The position numbers and the translations under genes were made by a program. Positions 53,316-63,462 of a stretch of 64,000 bases of DNA are shown here, piece by piece. The notes under the pieces are model-generated. The model saw nothing but the letters and a program-made list of their open reading frames with translations, was not told the origin of the DNA and did not search any database. Each line of letters opens with the position of its first letter. The stretch's first letter is position 1. The stretch lies in assembly GCA_030017715.1 (NCBI GenBank), contig JASEIU010000003.1, positions 248,001-312,000 of the forward strand, given 5' to 3'. This DNA is from Candidatus Saccharicenans sp. (GTDB lineage: Bacteria > Acidobacteriota > Aminicenantia > Aminicenantales > Saccharicenantaceae).

Positions 53316-53385
53316 TGGACAGAGAAAATCGGGTAATGATTTTTTCTCTGACTTTTATTCTTCACGGCCATATTCCCTGCTTTTT

Positions 53386-53415
53386 AAGAGGGGACACTTT
53401 CAGGTGTCCCCTCTT
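53386..53415. repeat. Class A palindrome with 12-base arms, terminator-like
   Basis: Arms AAGAGGGGACAC and GTGTCCCCTCTT surround TTTCAG. It abuts the stop codon of the GH95 gene (53416-53418). The extended AAGAG/CTCTT arms match the palindrome at 2485 beside the RAYT gene. Confidence 0.87.
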
Positions 53416-55980
53416 TCACAGGATAAGTTTATAGCTTTTTCCGGGTTCGGTGGCAAAAGAAATGCGGTTTTCATCTTTCCTCGTCAGGCTGACCTCCGGG
53501 CTAACTTCCTTCACCGCGACCGGAAAGGGTGTCCTTATCGTGCAGGGTTTCCCCAGCCGGGAAATTATTTCTACAACCACGATATTTTTCTTGCTCTTAT
53601 TTTCGTTCCTGGCGCTCCCCGCGCCTTTCTCTTCCGCCATCTTTCTGGCTTCATCTCCCCAGATCAAATTCACCTCGAAACCGCCCCGGGCCCTGAGCCC
53701 GGAAACTTTTCCGCTTCCCCAGAACTCCGGCAGAGCCGGCAGCAGAAATATTTCATTTTCATGCGATTGAAGGAGCATCTCTGCCACAGCCGCGGTCATT
53801 CCGAATGAACCGTCCACCTGAAGCGCCTTCGAGCAGATCGAAAAGAGATTGTCAAAAGTGTAATGCCGGATGGCATAAAGAAAATTTTCGATGGCCTTCT
53901 CCGGCTCACGCAACCTGGCCCAGCAGGCCATTTTCCAGGCTGATGACCAGCCGTTTCCTTCAAGCCCGCGCTGCTCCAGGACCGCCCTGGCACCCCCGGC
54001 GATCTCCGGCGTCCGGTCGAGCGAAATTTGATTTCCCGGGAACAGGCCGTAGAGGTGCGAGATATGGCGATGGCTCTTTTCCTTCTGTCCCCAGTCTTCA
54101 AGCCATTCCTGAAGCTCTCCCCGGCTGTTAATCTGCATCGGAGCCAGCTTCGCTCTCGCCTCACGCACTCTTGCCCTGAAATCCTCATCCACCCCGAGAA
54201 TTTCCGAAGCTTCAGCCACATAGCCGAACAGATCGCTCAATATCTGCCTGTCGATCGTTGAGCCGGCGCAGATGGTCGTCCCGGGACTCATCCAGCCGGT
54301 CACCTCATCATAAAAAGTTTCGTTTCCAGGCCGGGCGGGGAAATTTTCCGGCGAGGTTGAAGGATTCGTCACCAGCCATCCAGACTGCGGGTGCTCTTTC
54401 AAAACATCGAGGAAAAATTCCACGTTTCCCTTCATCACCGGATAATATTGCCGCAGAAATTCTATATCTCCGGTGAACAAATAATGCTCCCACAGATGAG
54501 TGCAGAGCCAGGCCCCTCCGGTGGTGAAGGTGCCCCACTGAGGACCATCCATCGGCGCGGCCACCCTCCAGAGGTCGGTATTCTGGTGGAAAACCCAGCC
54601 CCGGGCCCCATAATGTTCCCGGGCAACCTCCGCTCCCTGGTCGGTAAGCTCCCTGATCATCCGGAAAAGCGGCTCGGCGCAATCGGCCAGGTTGGCCACC
54701 TCAGCCGGCCAGTAATTCATCTCGGTGTTGATGTTGGTCGTGTATTTGGAATCCCAGGATGGATTCTGGTATTGATTCCAGATTCCCTGAAGGTTCGCCG
54801 GCTGGGTGCCCGGACGCGATGAGGAAATCAGCAGATAACGCCCGAATTGAAAGGCCAGGGCGGCCAGCGCCGGGTCGTTCCGGCCGTCGAATTTCCTGAG
54901 CCTTTCATCGGTAGGCAGAAACGAGACGGCCGTTGACCCCAGGTCAATTTTCACACGGTCAAAATAGAAAGCGTGATTTTTTATATGCTCTTCTTTTATT
55001 TTTTCGTAGGGCTTATTTGAGATTTTCCCCAGCGCTTCCTCAACCCTGAGATGCGGGTCGGCGCTGACGTCCTTATAGTTGACAAAATTGGTGGCCGCGG
55101 CCAGATAAAGGGTGATCGAATCGGCCTCTTTAACCGTAAGGTCGGTATCCTCAACAGAAAGCGACCCTCCCTCCACCCGCGCCTTCAACCGAGCCTCATA
55201 GTGAAGCCGGCCGGGGACACCAAGATAATCGGCCGACTTCCCGCGGAGAATCAACCCGTCGTCGCCGTAGCCATCCATCCTGAAATAATCGGTGGCGTAG
55301 TTGGAATGGGCCTGGTTACGGCAGCCCCGCAGGTTAGCCACGAGCGAGATGCTTCCCGGCTGGCTGGCGGTGAGCCTCACAACTATTACCTGATCGACGG
55401 CGCTGGTAAAAACTTCGCGCGTGTATTTTACTCCGCCGCACTCATAGGAAACGGTAACGATTCCCCGGTCGAGGTCGAGCCGGAGCTGATAGTCTTTGAC
55501 CTCGGGTCCGTGCCCGAGCTTTAAGATTAAATCGCCCATTGATTGATACTTCTGCTGCTCGACCGGATAGCCCATGAGATAACGGCCGAAAAGCTTATGA
55601 GCTCTGAGATATTCCCCGCGAAACACCAGGTCCTGAATCTCAGGAAGATATTTGTATCCGCCTTTGACCGTCTGGGAATAAGGTCCGCCGGTCCAGTAAG
55701 TTTCTTCGTTGAACTGGATTCTTTCTTCGTCGGTTCGACCAAAAACCATCGCGCCGAGCCGGCCGTTCCCGACCGGAAGGGCATTTTCCCATTTGTCGGC
55801 CGGATGGCGGTACCAGAGAGTGGCGGTCGGGTCTATCGGAGCTGATTCCTGACTGACTGGATTGACAGGCCCGGACGGGCGACAGCCGGTAAAGATAAAA
55901 ATGAAAATAAGAGTCAACGTCGCTGAAAAGATTATCTTCTCCGGGAAAAACAGGCTTGAGCTAAGGGATTTTCTGGGCAT
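53416..55980 (-). CDS. GH95 fucosidase-like lipoprotein
   Basis: The protein of about 854 residues has a lipoprotein signal ([13 protein letters not shown]) and matches glycoside hydrolase family 95 along its length. Visible are the N-terminal beta domain ([40 protein letters not shown]), the helical barrel ([68 protein letters not shown]) and the C-terminal beta part ([43 protein letters not shown]). GH95 enzymes invert alpha-1,2-linked L-fucose or, in some, L-galactose. The third codon ATG (55980) is preferred: AGGAGG lies 6 bases before it, but touches the first ATG. A class A palindrome follows the stop. Confidence 0.93.
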   Translation of the reverse strand: MPRKSLSSSLFFPEKIIFSATLTLIFIFIFTGCRPSGPVNPVSQESAPIDPTATLWYRHPADKWENALPVGNGRLGAMVFGRTDEERIQFNEETYWTGGPYSQTVKGGYKYLPEIQDLVFRGEYLRAHKLFGRYLMGYPVEQQKYQSMGDLILKLGHGPEVKDYQLRLDLDRGIVTVSYECGGVKYTREVFTSAVDQVIVVRLTASQPGSISLVANLRGCRNQAHSNYATDYFRMDGYGDDGLILRGKSADYLGVPGRLHYEARLKARVEGGSLSVEDTDLTVKEADSITLYLAAATNFVNYKDVSADPHLRVEEALGKISNKPYEKIKEEHIKNHAFYFDRVKIDLGSTAVSFLPTDERLRKFDGRNDPALAALAFQFGRYLLISSSRPGTQPANLQGIWNQYQNPSWDSKYTTNINTEMNYWPAEVANLADCAEPLFRMIRELTDQGAEVAREHYGARGWVFHQNTDLWRVAAPMDGPQWGTFTTGGAWLCTHLWEHYLFTGDIEFLRQYYPVMKGNVEFFLDVLKEHPQSGWLVTNPSTSPENFPARPGNETFYDEVTGWMSPGTTICAGSTIDRQILSDLFGYVAEASEILGVDEDFRARVREARAKLAPMQINSRGELQEWLEDWGQKEKSHRHISHLYGLFPGNQISLDRTPEIAGGARAVLEQRGLEGNGWSSAWKMACWARLREPEKAIENFLYAIRHYTFDNLFSICSKALQVDGSFGMTAAVAEMLLQSHENEIFLLPALPEFWGSGKVSGLRARGGFEVNLIWGDEARKMAEEKGAGSARNENKSKKNIVVVEIISRLGKPCTIRTPFPVAVKEVSPEVSLTRKDENRISFATEPGKSYKLIL

Positions 55981-55995
55981 AGCCATCCTCCTATC

Positions 55996-56047
55996 GGGGA
56001 CACTTTAAGGTGTCCCCGGTAAAAAGGGGACACTTTCAGGTGTCCCC
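55996..56047. repeat. Pair of class A palindromes
   Basis: GGGGACAC-TTTAAG-GTGTCCCC at 55996-56017 and GGGGACAC-TTTCAG-GTGTCCCC at 56026-56047, 8 bases apart like the tight pairs in the composites. They separate the S9 peptidase stop from the GH95 start. Confidence 0.87.
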
Positions 56048-56051
56048 GGCT

Positions 56052-58310
56052 TTAAAGGTTCTTGAGCCAGAAGGCGAGCATCGTCCGGTAAAGATGGAGC
56101 GTCGTGTTCTCCCCCTCCGAGATGCCGTGGGAGCGGTTCGGATAGGCCATCATAGAAAACAGTTTGTTCCGGGCGATCAGCTCGTTCACCAGCCTCTCAA
56201 AGCTCTGGTAGTGGACGTTGTCGTCGCCGGTGCCGTGAATGATCAGCAGATTCCCCTTGAGATTTCCGGCAAAATGGATCGGCGAGCCTTCCCGGTATCC
56301 TTCGGGATTGTCCTCCGGAAGGCCCATATAGCGCTCCTGGTAGATAGTGTCGTAAAGAAGCTGGTCGCTGACAAAAGCCACGGCAATCCCGGTGCGGTAG
56401 AGGTCGGGAAATTTAAACATCGCATTGAGGGTCATCTGACCGCCGCCGCTCCAGCCCCACACCCCGACTCTTTTTTCATCCAGCCAGGGCCTTTTCTCCA
56501 GGAGCGACTTTACAGCCTTTGCCTGGTCAACCGGGGCAATAATTCCGACCTTCCGGTAGACACACTTCCGCCATTCCCGGCCGCGCGGCGCCGGTGTCCC
56601 CCGATTGTCGATACTTATGACCACATACCCTTTCTGGGCCAGCAGGAGATGCCAGAGGTAATTATTTCCACCCCAGCGGTCAACCACCGTCTGCGCCGCA
56701 GGCTCGCCATAAACATATACAATTACCGGGTAGCGTTTGCTTTCCTGAAAGTCCGGTGGCTTAAGGCACCAGCCGTCAAGAACGGCCTCGCCGATATCAA
56801 CCTTGAAAAACTCCACCGTCCGCCGGTTAAGCCGCTCGACCTTCGCTTTAAGTGCCTCATTCTTCGCCAGCGGACGAACCACCCGGTGTTCGGGCAGGCT
56901 CACCAGGCTGATCGCCGGCGGCACATCCAGCCTCGAATGCGTGTGGAAAGCATAACCACATCCGGGCGCCAGGTCATAGGTGTTCGTCCCGACCAATCCT
57001 CCTGGCGTCACCCGCTGCGGCTGCGCTCTCCCCGCTAAAGCCGTGCGGAAATTAATCCGATAAAGATACCTCCTCGTGGCGTCATCGGGCGAGGCGATGT
57101 AATAGAGCCAGCCCCCTTTTTCATCCACCCCGGCGATATCGACGACGTCAAACTGGCCGCGGGTTATCTGCCGGGCTGGCTTTCCGTCGCGGTCAACAAG
57201 ATAAACATGCCGCCAGCCGTCGCGCTCAGAAAGCCACAGCAGGCTGCGGCCGCGGTCAATCCAGACGAAATCGTCCATCACCTCGACCCAGGCCGCATCC
57301 TCATCGGTAAAAATGGTTTTGAGCTTCGCGCCGGCCAGATCATAAATCATCACCTGGTTTTTATTCTGCAGCCGGTTTAAGTGCTGGAAGATGATTTCAG
57401 AATTTCCCGCCCAATCCATCCGCGGCAGATAATAGTCTTTCCGCGGGTCGCCGGGCAGCTTTATAAACTCCACCCGCCCGCTCTCCACCTCAACCAGGCC
57501 GATTTTGCAGTCCGCATTGAGCGTTCCGACCTTCGGATACTTGATCGGAATCAGACGCGGATAAAGAGAATCTGTGTTGTTGATCAGGTAGAAATCCTTA
57601 ATCGAGCTGGTGTCAAATCTCCAGAAAGCGATGCGCCGTCCGTCGGGACTCCACCTGAACCCGTCTCGCAGGCTGAATTCTTCCTCATAAACCCAGTCGG
57701 AAGTGCCGTTGATTATATTATCCGAGCCGTCTCGCGTCAGCTGTTCGACCGTCGAGCCGTCGATATCCTCGACATAGATGTTATTCCGGAAAACGTAGGC
57801 AACCTTTCTCGCAACCGGCGAAATTTTGGCGAACATCAGGCTGGAAGGCTCAAAGTTCACACCGAGCTTCTTCAGCCGCCCGCTCGTCCGGTCGAACACC
57901 CAGTAATCCCCCCTGGTATTCAGGCGCCAGACCCGGCGGCTGTTGGTATAGACCAGAAGGAGGTTTCCGTCGGCCGACCAGCTGTAGTCATCTATTCTCA
58001 GCGGCCCGGATTTTCCAGGGTCGAGAAGAGAAGAGGCTGATACCAGGACCCGCCGCTCGCCCGTCTTAGCGTCAACCCTGACGATGTCCATCCCGCCCTC
58101 AACCTCTTTCGACTTTTCAACCACGGTGTAAGAGCGGCCGTCGGGAAGCCATCTGGCCGGACCGAACCTTTCGGAAACAAATTCCCGCGAGGAGAAAATT
58201 CTTTCCGGTGTAAGAAGCCCCTCATCAGACTTTCCCTGATTCAACAAAAGGCCAGCTGTCAGAGTTAGGGCCAAGACCGCAAGAAAAAAATTAATTATTC
58301 TTCTTTTCAT
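56052..58310 (-). CDS. S9 family peptidase, dipeptidyl-peptidase IV type
   Basis: The 752-residue exported enzyme has a signal peptide (INFFLAVLALTLTAGLLLNQG), an N-terminal beta-propeller of the DPP-IV type (about 45-500: RTSGRLKKLG, NGTSDWVYEEEFSLRDGFRWSPDGRRIAFWRFD) and a C-terminal alpha/beta-hydrolase domain. The catalytic triad is visible: Ser in GVWGWSGGGQM near residue 621, Asp in HGTGDDNVHYQ near 696 and His in NRSHGISEG near 728. It should cleave dipeptides from peptide N-termini, typically after Pro or Ala. The propeller YEEEF motif provides the glutamates that hold the substrate N-terminus. GAGGT precedes the ATG. Confidence 0.94.
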   Translation of the reverse strand: MKRRIINFFLAVLALTLTAGLLLNQGKSDEGLLTPERIFSSREFVSERFGPARWLPDGRSYTVVEKSKEVEGGMDIVRVDAKTGERRVLVSASSLLDPGKSGPLRIDDYSWSADGNLLLVYTNSRRVWRLNTRGDYWVFDRTSGRLKKLGVNFEPSSLMFAKISPVARKVAYVFRNNIYVEDIDGSTVEQLTRDGSDNIINGTSDWVYEEEFSLRDGFRWSPDGRRIAFWRFDTSSIKDFYLINNTDSLYPRLIPIKYPKVGTLNADCKIGLVEVESGRVEFIKLPGDPRKDYYLPRMDWAGNSEIIFQHLNRLQNKNQVMIYDLAGAKLKTIFTDEDAAWVEVMDDFVWIDRGRSLLWLSERDGWRHVYLVDRDGKPARQITRGQFDVVDIAGVDEKGGWLYYIASPDDATRRYLYRINFRTALAGRAQPQRVTPGGLVGTNTYDLAPGCGYAFHTHSRLDVPPAISLVSLPEHRVVRPLAKNEALKAKVERLNRRTVEFFKVDIGEAVLDGWCLKPPDFQESKRYPVIVYVYGEPAAQTVVDRWGGNNYLWHLLLAQKGYVVISIDNRGTPAPRGREWRKCVYRKVGIIAPVDQAKAVKSLLEKRPWLDEKRVGVWGWSGGGQMTLNAMFKFPDLYRTGIAVAFVSDQLLYDTIYQERYMGLPEDNPEGYREGSPIHFAGNLKGNLLIIHGTGDDNVHYQSFERLVNELIARNKLFSMMAYPNRSHGISEGENTTLHLYRTMLAFWLKNL

Positions 58311-58333
58311 TTTATCTTTACCTCACCAGATCA

Positions 58334-59353
58334 TCACAAAGTTATGAAAACCTTCATAACTTTATCCCCCGACTTTTCTATGAATTTATAGGCCCGGGGA
58401 TACTCTTGGAAAGAAAAAGTTTTTGACATTAAAGGTTTCAATTTAATTTTGCCAGCCGATATCAGTTTTATTGCCAGGTCATAGTCTTCGGCTTTATACA
58501 TCAAGCTCCCCTTCAATCTTAATTCTTTATCCTGGACCAGGCCGATGTCCACAGGCGGTTTCAGGCCAAAAACTCCAACCACAATTATTTCAGTTCCTTT
58601 TCTGGCCAGGCTGATGGCCTGGTTGATGGTGCTTCCTTCCCCGGCGCACTCAAAAATAATATCGGCTTTATCCTGGCCAAAATATTTCTCAAGCTGTTCC
58701 TCCAACTTTCTCTTTTTTACATTGACCACATAATCAACTCCACATTCCATGGCAATTCTCAGCCGGAAATCACTGAGGTCGGTAATCATCACTGACCGGG
58801 CTCCCATAATCCTGGCAACCTGAGCCGTTAGATTCCCGATGGTCCCGGCCCCGAGCACCAGAACCTTTTTCCTCCTGACTGATTCGGCCTTCAAGACAGC
58901 ATGAACAGCCACGGCCACAGGTTCGACCATAGCTCCTTCTTCAAAACTCATCTTTTTCGGAAGCCTGACAACTAAATCCTGATTGACCCTCAAAAACTCC
59001 TGAGCCGCACCTTCTGACTGACAGCCGATCACTTTTAGATGTTCGCAGATATTATAATCGCCTTTCCGGCAAAGATAGCACCGACCGCATACTAACTGCG
59101 GTCTGACAGTCACTTTATCCCTCAGGGCCACATTTCTTACGGCTTTACCCTTAGCTTCCACCACTCCCGAGAATTCATGTCCCTGAATTACCGGGCATTT
59201 AATATAGGGATGTTTCCCGTGATAAGCCTTTATATCTGAGCCGCAGATTCCTATTTTTTTTATTTTGACAAGAACTTCATTATCAGAAACCGCAGGTTTC
59301 TCTGCTTCTCTGAAAATAATCTGCCCCGGTTTGGTTAGAATTGCCTGCTTCAT
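58334..59353 (-). CDS. Zinc-dependent medium-chain dehydrogenase (polyol/sorbitol type)
   Basis: The 339-residue enzyme is a medium-chain alcohol dehydrogenase. Catalytic zinc ligands are in KIGICGSDIKAYHG and IQGHEFSG; the structural zinc site CGRCYLCRKGDYNIC has all four cysteines. The NAD-binding motif is VLVLGAGTIGNLTAQVARIMGA near residue 170. Overall it resembles sorbitol/L-iditol or threonine dehydrogenases. The neighbours encode an iron alcohol dehydrogenase, a fructokinase-like PfkB kinase and a sugar symporter, so oxidation of a sugar alcohol or sugar is likely; the substrate is inferred. AAGGAGGAG lies 4 bases before the ATG. It is 59 bases downstream of the iron dehydrogenase. Confidence 0.9.
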   Translation of the reverse strand: MKQAILTKPGQIIFREAEKPAVSDNEVLVKIKKIGICGSDIKAYHGKHPYIKCPVIQGHEFSGVVEAKGKAVRNVALRDKVTVRPQLVCGRCYLCRKGDYNICEHLKVIGCQSEGAAQEFLRVNQDLVVRLPKKMSFEEGAMVEPVAVAVHAVLKAESVRRKKVLVLGAGTIGNLTAQVARIMGARSVMITDLSDFRLRIAMECGVDYVVNVKKRKLEEQLEKYFGQDKADIIFECAGEGSTINQAISLARKGTEIIVVGVFGLKPPVDIGLVQDKELRLKGSLMYKAEDYDLAIKLISAGKIKLKPLMSKTFSFQEYPRAYKFIEKSGDKVMKVFITL

Positions 59354-59412
59354 AATCTCCTCCTTTCTTATTTATGAGTTTTCTGAGCTATTCTTATTAT
59401 ACCGGCATTAAA

Positions 59413-60573
59413 TCAATAGCATTCTGAAAGAAGCCTCTCCACCTCTTCAGCCTTCACCACATATGGATGATTTTTATAGTCGGGCAGTTCAAGAGAAACT
59501 CTGGCCAGCAAAGGCAATTCTGTCTTTACCACGCCGATTTCTCCAAGAGACCTCTTAATACCAAGTTTTCTAATAAAGTTATCTATTTCAACGCTGAATC
59601 CGGCCGCAGCTTCTCTGTCTGAAATAGACGCCAGGTCAGGATTCAGCAGGCGAGCGACTTTGGCAAATTTGTCTATTGCATACTCATGGGTAAATTTCAT
59701 AACCGCCGGATAAATCGAGGCCAGCGCCTGGCCGTGAGCAATCTGAGGATACAATCCGCTCATAGCCATGGCTATGCCGTGAGGCAGGGTAACCGCCGAA
59801 TTGGCAATGCACAGGCCGGCCAGCGTATCAGCCCAGGCCATTTTTTCTCTGGCTTCCAAATTATTTGATTCCTGGACTGCTGCCGGCAAATGCTTAATTA
59901 TTAACCTCAAACCTTCCAGGGCCAGAATCTCGGTATAGGGGGAACATTGTCTGGCGATAAAGCTTTCAAAAGCATGAGAAAAAGCATCAAATCCCGTAAC
60001 GGCAGTCATATAAGGAGGCAAAGTTAACATTAACTCCGGATCTGCTATTGCCACCTTAGGGTAAAGCCGGGGATGATAAAGAGCCGATTTTTTTCTTTCT
60101 GAGGGGTTGGTGACAACTGCCACCTGGGTGACATGCGACCCCGTTCCGGAAGTTGTGGGAATGGCAATAACCGATAAGGTCTTTTCAGTCGGTTGATTTT
60201 CTCTAAAAAAAAGATAATCCCAGCAGCTTCCATTGTGGGTGGCCTCGACGGCGATAGCTTTCGCCGTATCGATGCTTGATCCCCCACCCAGGCCAATCAC
60301 AAATTCCGCCTTGAACCTCGCGGCCAGCTCAGCACCAGAGGCAACCACATCTACCGTCGGGTTTGGAATGACTTGGTCAAAATGTTCTATTTCGATCTTC
60401 TCCTGGCTCAGGACTGATTTTATCTTTTTAACAACCGGCTCGATCTCCGGAAAGACGGGAACTGTAACTAATAAAGCGCGCCCGCCAAATCTCTTAGCTA
60501 CAGCGCCTATCTCATTGACTCGACTCTGTCCAAACAATATTTCTGTTGGTTGATAATAATCAAAGTAAGACAT
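59413..60573 (-). CDS. Iron-containing alcohol dehydrogenase
   Basis: The enzyme of 386 residues belongs to the group III alcohol dehydrogenases. NAD-binding GLGGGSSIDTAKAIAVEATHNG near residue 95, PTTSGTGSHVTQVAVVTN, and the iron site TGFDAFSHAFESFIA ... TLPHGIAMAMSGLYPQIAHGQALASIYP with the metal histidines are present. Family members reduce or oxidise short aldehydes, lactaldehyde, butanol or glycerol; lactaldehyde reduction would fit fucose breakdown but is not proven. I start at ATG 60573 because GGGAGG lies 6 bases upstream; the ORF track adds 19 codons that overlap the previous gene. It sits between the kinase and the zinc dehydrogenase in one operon. Confidence 0.92.
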   Translation of the reverse strand: MSYFDYYQPTEILFGQSRVNEIGAVAKRFGGRALLVTVPVFPEIEPVVKKIKSVLSQEKIEIEHFDQVIPNPTVDVVASGAELAARFKAEFVIGLGGGSSIDTAKAIAVEATHNGSCWDYLFFRENQPTEKTLSVIAIPTTSGTGSHVTQVAVVTNPSERKKSALYHPRLYPKVAIADPELMLTLPPYMTAVTGFDAFSHAFESFIARQCSPYTEILALEGLRLIIKHLPAAVQESNNLEAREKMAWADTLAGLCIANSAVTLPHGIAMAMSGLYPQIAHGQALASIYPAVMKFTHEYAIDKFAKVARLLNPDLASISDREAAAGFSVEIDNFIRKLGIKRSLGEIGVVKTELPLLARVSLELPDYKNHPYVVKAEEVERLLSECY

Positions 60574-60619
60574 AAGTTCCTCCCGAAAGATTTTCCAGTA
60601 AGATTCTCTTTCATTCTTC

Positions 60620-61495
60620 TCAAAAAACACTCGATTTAATCCAGCCGTCTATATTCACCCAGGCTCCTTTTTGGGTGCAGACAAAGCTGGCCAGCTGGTT
60701 GGCAAATTTGTTAATTTCACCCAGGTCAAGACCTGACAGCAAACCATGAACTAAAGCCGCTGTAAAAGCATCCCCGGCTCCGACCGTATCAATTGCAGGA
60801 ACAAAATATCCGGAGTGGTGATATGCTTGCTCGGGCGATATTATCCAGCTGCCATTCTCGCCCTCAGTTACAGTCAGAAGGCGGAGAGAAAATCGGTCAA
60901 TCAAAGTATTAAAAACTTCAGTTTCGGTACCCCGCAGCGAAAAGAGTTCAGAGATTACCGTTAATTCCTTAAGATTCAGCTTAACAACATCTGCAATTTT
61001 TAACGACGACTCAATAAGCTGTCGGTCAAAATATGGTGGCCTTAAGTTAAGGTCCAGAACCTTGAGGCAGTCAGTTCCTGCCCTGTCCAGCAATCGCTGA
61101 ATTGTCCTCCTGCTCCTGGCCTGCCTCTGGGCCAGGGTGCCGAAATAAATAACTTTTGCTCTCTGGACAATGGGAAAAAGGGCTTTATCCTCTTCTATAA
61201 AATCCCAGGCTGCGTTCGTTTCTATTTCAAATACTGGTAATCCCTCATTATCGAGATCAACTCTTACCTTTCCGGTAGGATAAATTTCATCTTTTTGAAT
61301 GAACTCCGTTGTCAGCCCGGCCTCACGACAACAACTCAGAGCTTCATATCCCAACCTATCCTGGCCGACCCTGCTGATTAAGGCAACCTTCTCTCCCAAT
61401 CTGGACAGATAATATGCAAAATTAGCCGGGGCGCCGCCAATTTTTTTACCGTCGGGAAAGATATCCCATAATATTTCCCCTATCGCCGCTATCAC
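60620..61495 (-). CDS. PfkB-family sugar kinase (fructokinase-like)
   Basis: The protein of 291 residues has the ribokinase/PfkB fold. The N-terminal GEILWDIFPDGKKIGGAPANFAYYLSRLG is characteristic of fructokinase-like members, and the catalytic signature IDTVGAGDAFTAALVHGLL near residue 240 includes the base Asp. It should phosphorylate a ketose or related sugar, most simply fructose made by the neighbouring zinc dehydrogenase. The ORF begins at a TTG, but GAGAGG lies 5 bases before the in-frame GTG at 61495, where the fold begins, so I start there. It follows the symporter by 40 bases. Confidence 0.9.
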   Translation of the reverse strand: MIAAIGEILWDIFPDGKKIGGAPANFAYYLSRLGEKVALISRVGQDRLGYEALSCCREAGLTTEFIQKDEIYPTGKVRVDLDNEGLPVFEIETNAAWDFIEEDKALFPIVQRAKVIYFGTLAQRQARSRRTIQRLLDRAGTDCLKVLDLNLRPPYFDRQLIESSLKIADVVKLNLKELTVISELFSLRGTETEVFNTLIDRFSLRLLTVTEGENGSWIISPEQAYHHSGYFVPAIDTVGAGDAFTAALVHGLLSGLDLGEINKFANQLASFVCTQKGAWVNIDGWIKSSVF

Positions 61496-61535
61496 AGCTT
61501 CCTCTCTCCCAACCAATTTCTCTTTCCTCAATCGC

Positions 61536-63161
61536 CTATCTAAAAATAAAATAAAGGATTGCCATTAAAACAAATAAAAGCCCGGCCAGAATTTTCGGGT
61601 CGGAGAATCCGGCCAGAGGTTTTCCCATCAAAATTTCACGAGGATTTTTCCAGGTAATCCCTTCAATCTTAGCGGCTTCCGGTTTGGGGGTAAGCAGGCT
61701 TACCGTCATAAAAATCAAGCTACAGATGACGAACATCCACCAGGCCTGCATCATGAATGGTATCCCCAATCTGTTAGTGATTATCTTTTCCGTTCCAAAT
61801 ACCGGAAGGTCAATAATGAAAGCTGTAACTCCCATCATGAATCCAGCAATTAGGGTTACCAGGGCTGCTTGTTTCGTCCCGCGTTTCCAGAGAACGCCCC
61901 AGAGAAAGACTGTGGTTATGGGCGGCGCCAGGTCGGCGGCAATGGCGTTGATGGCCTCAAAAATGCTTGAATATCTTCCCCCCTGAGTTGACCAGGCTAT
62001 GGCCAGGAGCATGATCAGGACGGCACTGACTCGTCCAATATTCACCTGGGTCCTGTCCGATAGGCCCGGCTTGATATTTCCTGCTATATCGATTGCCACC
62101 AGAGTGGCCGCGCTGTTCAAGGCAGCCGATATGGTGCTCATCAGAGCAGCCAGAAGAGCAGCCGCGATAACCCCTCTAATCCCCGTTGGGATGAGATTTA
62201 TGATCAAGACCGGCAGAGTCTCGTTGGCATTATTTCCGATGACATCCTTGAAGAGAACATAACCCAGGACTCCAGGCAAAACCATAATGAAAACAGGAGT
62301 AATCTTTAGCAGGCCGGCAAAGAGAGGCCCCCGCTGAGCATCCTGTTCCGTCCTGGAACCCAGCACTCTCTGGACAATGGTCTGGTCGGTACACCAGTAC
62401 CAGATTCCCAGAACAGGATAGCCAAGAAATACCGCATACCAGTTCAATCCGACCTGGCTGTTGGTATGAAGCATGCTCAACTGATCCGGTCTTATAGCCT
62501 CTCTCAACTGGGCCAGGTTGGTAATCCCGTGAGCCGGAAGAGCAAGAATACAAAAAACCGTTGTGACAATCGCTCCAATCACCAGAATAACAGTTTGAAT
62601 TGACTCTGTAACCACTACGGCTTTTAGCCCCCCAAGGATGGTATAAATTGCTGTTATGACAGTAATTAGCAAGATTGAGATTATGACCTCAATCCCAAAA
62701 AATGTTTTGAAAACTATGGCCCCTGCATAGATGCTCATCCCAATGTGAATAAAAAGGGCCGCCGCTATGGCCATAACCGCGACCATTAATCTGGCTCCCC
62801 GGCTGTATCGCCTTTCTAAAAACTCAGGCAGGGTAGAAATTTTTGTTTTGAAATAAAATGGAGCAAAAATGATTGCCAGTATTATCAAACAGAAGGTGGC
62901 CATCCACTCAAAATTTCCCCAGACCAGTCCTTCGTTATAACCGGAAGCAGCCAGACCGACAAGATGGATCGTGGAGATGTTAGCAGAAAACAGGGCAGCT
63001 CCCACCATAAACCAGGGGAGTGATTTCCCTGCCAGAAAGTACTGCTGACTTGACAGCTTCATCTTTCTGACGGAAAGCAGACCCAGGGCTAAAACCACGA
63101 TTATATAAATCACAATGATAATAAGATCTAAGACAGGCATCATAATTCCGTTTTCATTCAT
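61536..63161 (-). CDS. Sodium/solute symporter (SSS family, sugar type)
   Basis: The 541-residue membrane protein has about 14 helices and the SSS signature, with SLPWFMVGAALFSANISTIHLVGLAASGYNEG (sodium-site helix TM1-2) and ILGGLKAVVVTESIQTVILVIGAIV, close in type to the vSGLT sugar carriers. It would import a sugar or polyol with sodium. AGGTAGGACAG lies just before the ATG. The genes that follow on the same strand (kinase, two dehydrogenases) would handle the imported substrate, and the ROK protein upstream may be a kinase or regulator of the same pathway. Confidence 0.93.
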   Translation of the reverse strand: MNENGIMMPVLDLIIIVIYIIVVLALGLLSVRKMKLSSQQYFLAGKSLPWFMVGAALFSANISTIHLVGLAASGYNEGLVWGNFEWMATFCLIILAIIFAPFYFKTKISTLPEFLERRYSRGARLMVAVMAIAAALFIHIGMSIYAGAIVFKTFFGIEVIISILLITVITAIYTILGGLKAVVVTESIQTVILVIGAIVTTVFCILALPAHGITNLAQLREAIRPDQLSMLHTNSQVGLNWYAVFLGYPVLGIWYWCTDQTIVQRVLGSRTEQDAQRGPLFAGLLKITPVFIMVLPGVLGYVLFKDVIGNNANETLPVLIINLIPTGIRGVIAAALLAALMSTISAALNSAATLVAIDIAGNIKPGLSDRTQVNIGRVSAVLIMLLAIAWSTQGGRYSSIFEAINAIAADLAPPITTVFLWGVLWKRGTKQAALVTLIAGFMMGVTAFIIDLPVFGTEKIITNRLGIPFMMQAWWMFVICSLIFMTVSLLTPKPEAAKIEGITWKNPREILMGKPLAGFSDPKILAGLLFVLMAILYFIFR

Positions 63162-63462
63162 ACTGTCCTACCTTTTTATGATTAATGTTTTCACCCGATA
63201 TCCACATTTCTTTTATTTTTTGACCCGAAACCTAGAAATTCTGATATTGAAAAAAATTTAAGGATGGGCAAGTCATTCAGTTGATTTTTCTCTGGCGCCT
63301 TAGCTACTTTCTCGATAAAATCAATCATTCTATTATTACTTTCTTATGTTAAGTAATCTATTTGCAAAGGCACTCTTTGTCAAGTATTTTTTAATTTCAG
63401 AAAATTTTGTATAAATCAGGCGGACAGGCAGATAGAAATAACTTAAATTCTTTATACTTAAT
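63162..63462. other. Intergenic, no gene seen
   Basis: 301 AT-rich bases between the ROK gene and the symporter gene, both on the minus strand. No repeat of class A or B is present. A promoter for the symporter operon probably lies here; I cannot place it firmly. Confidence 0.4.
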
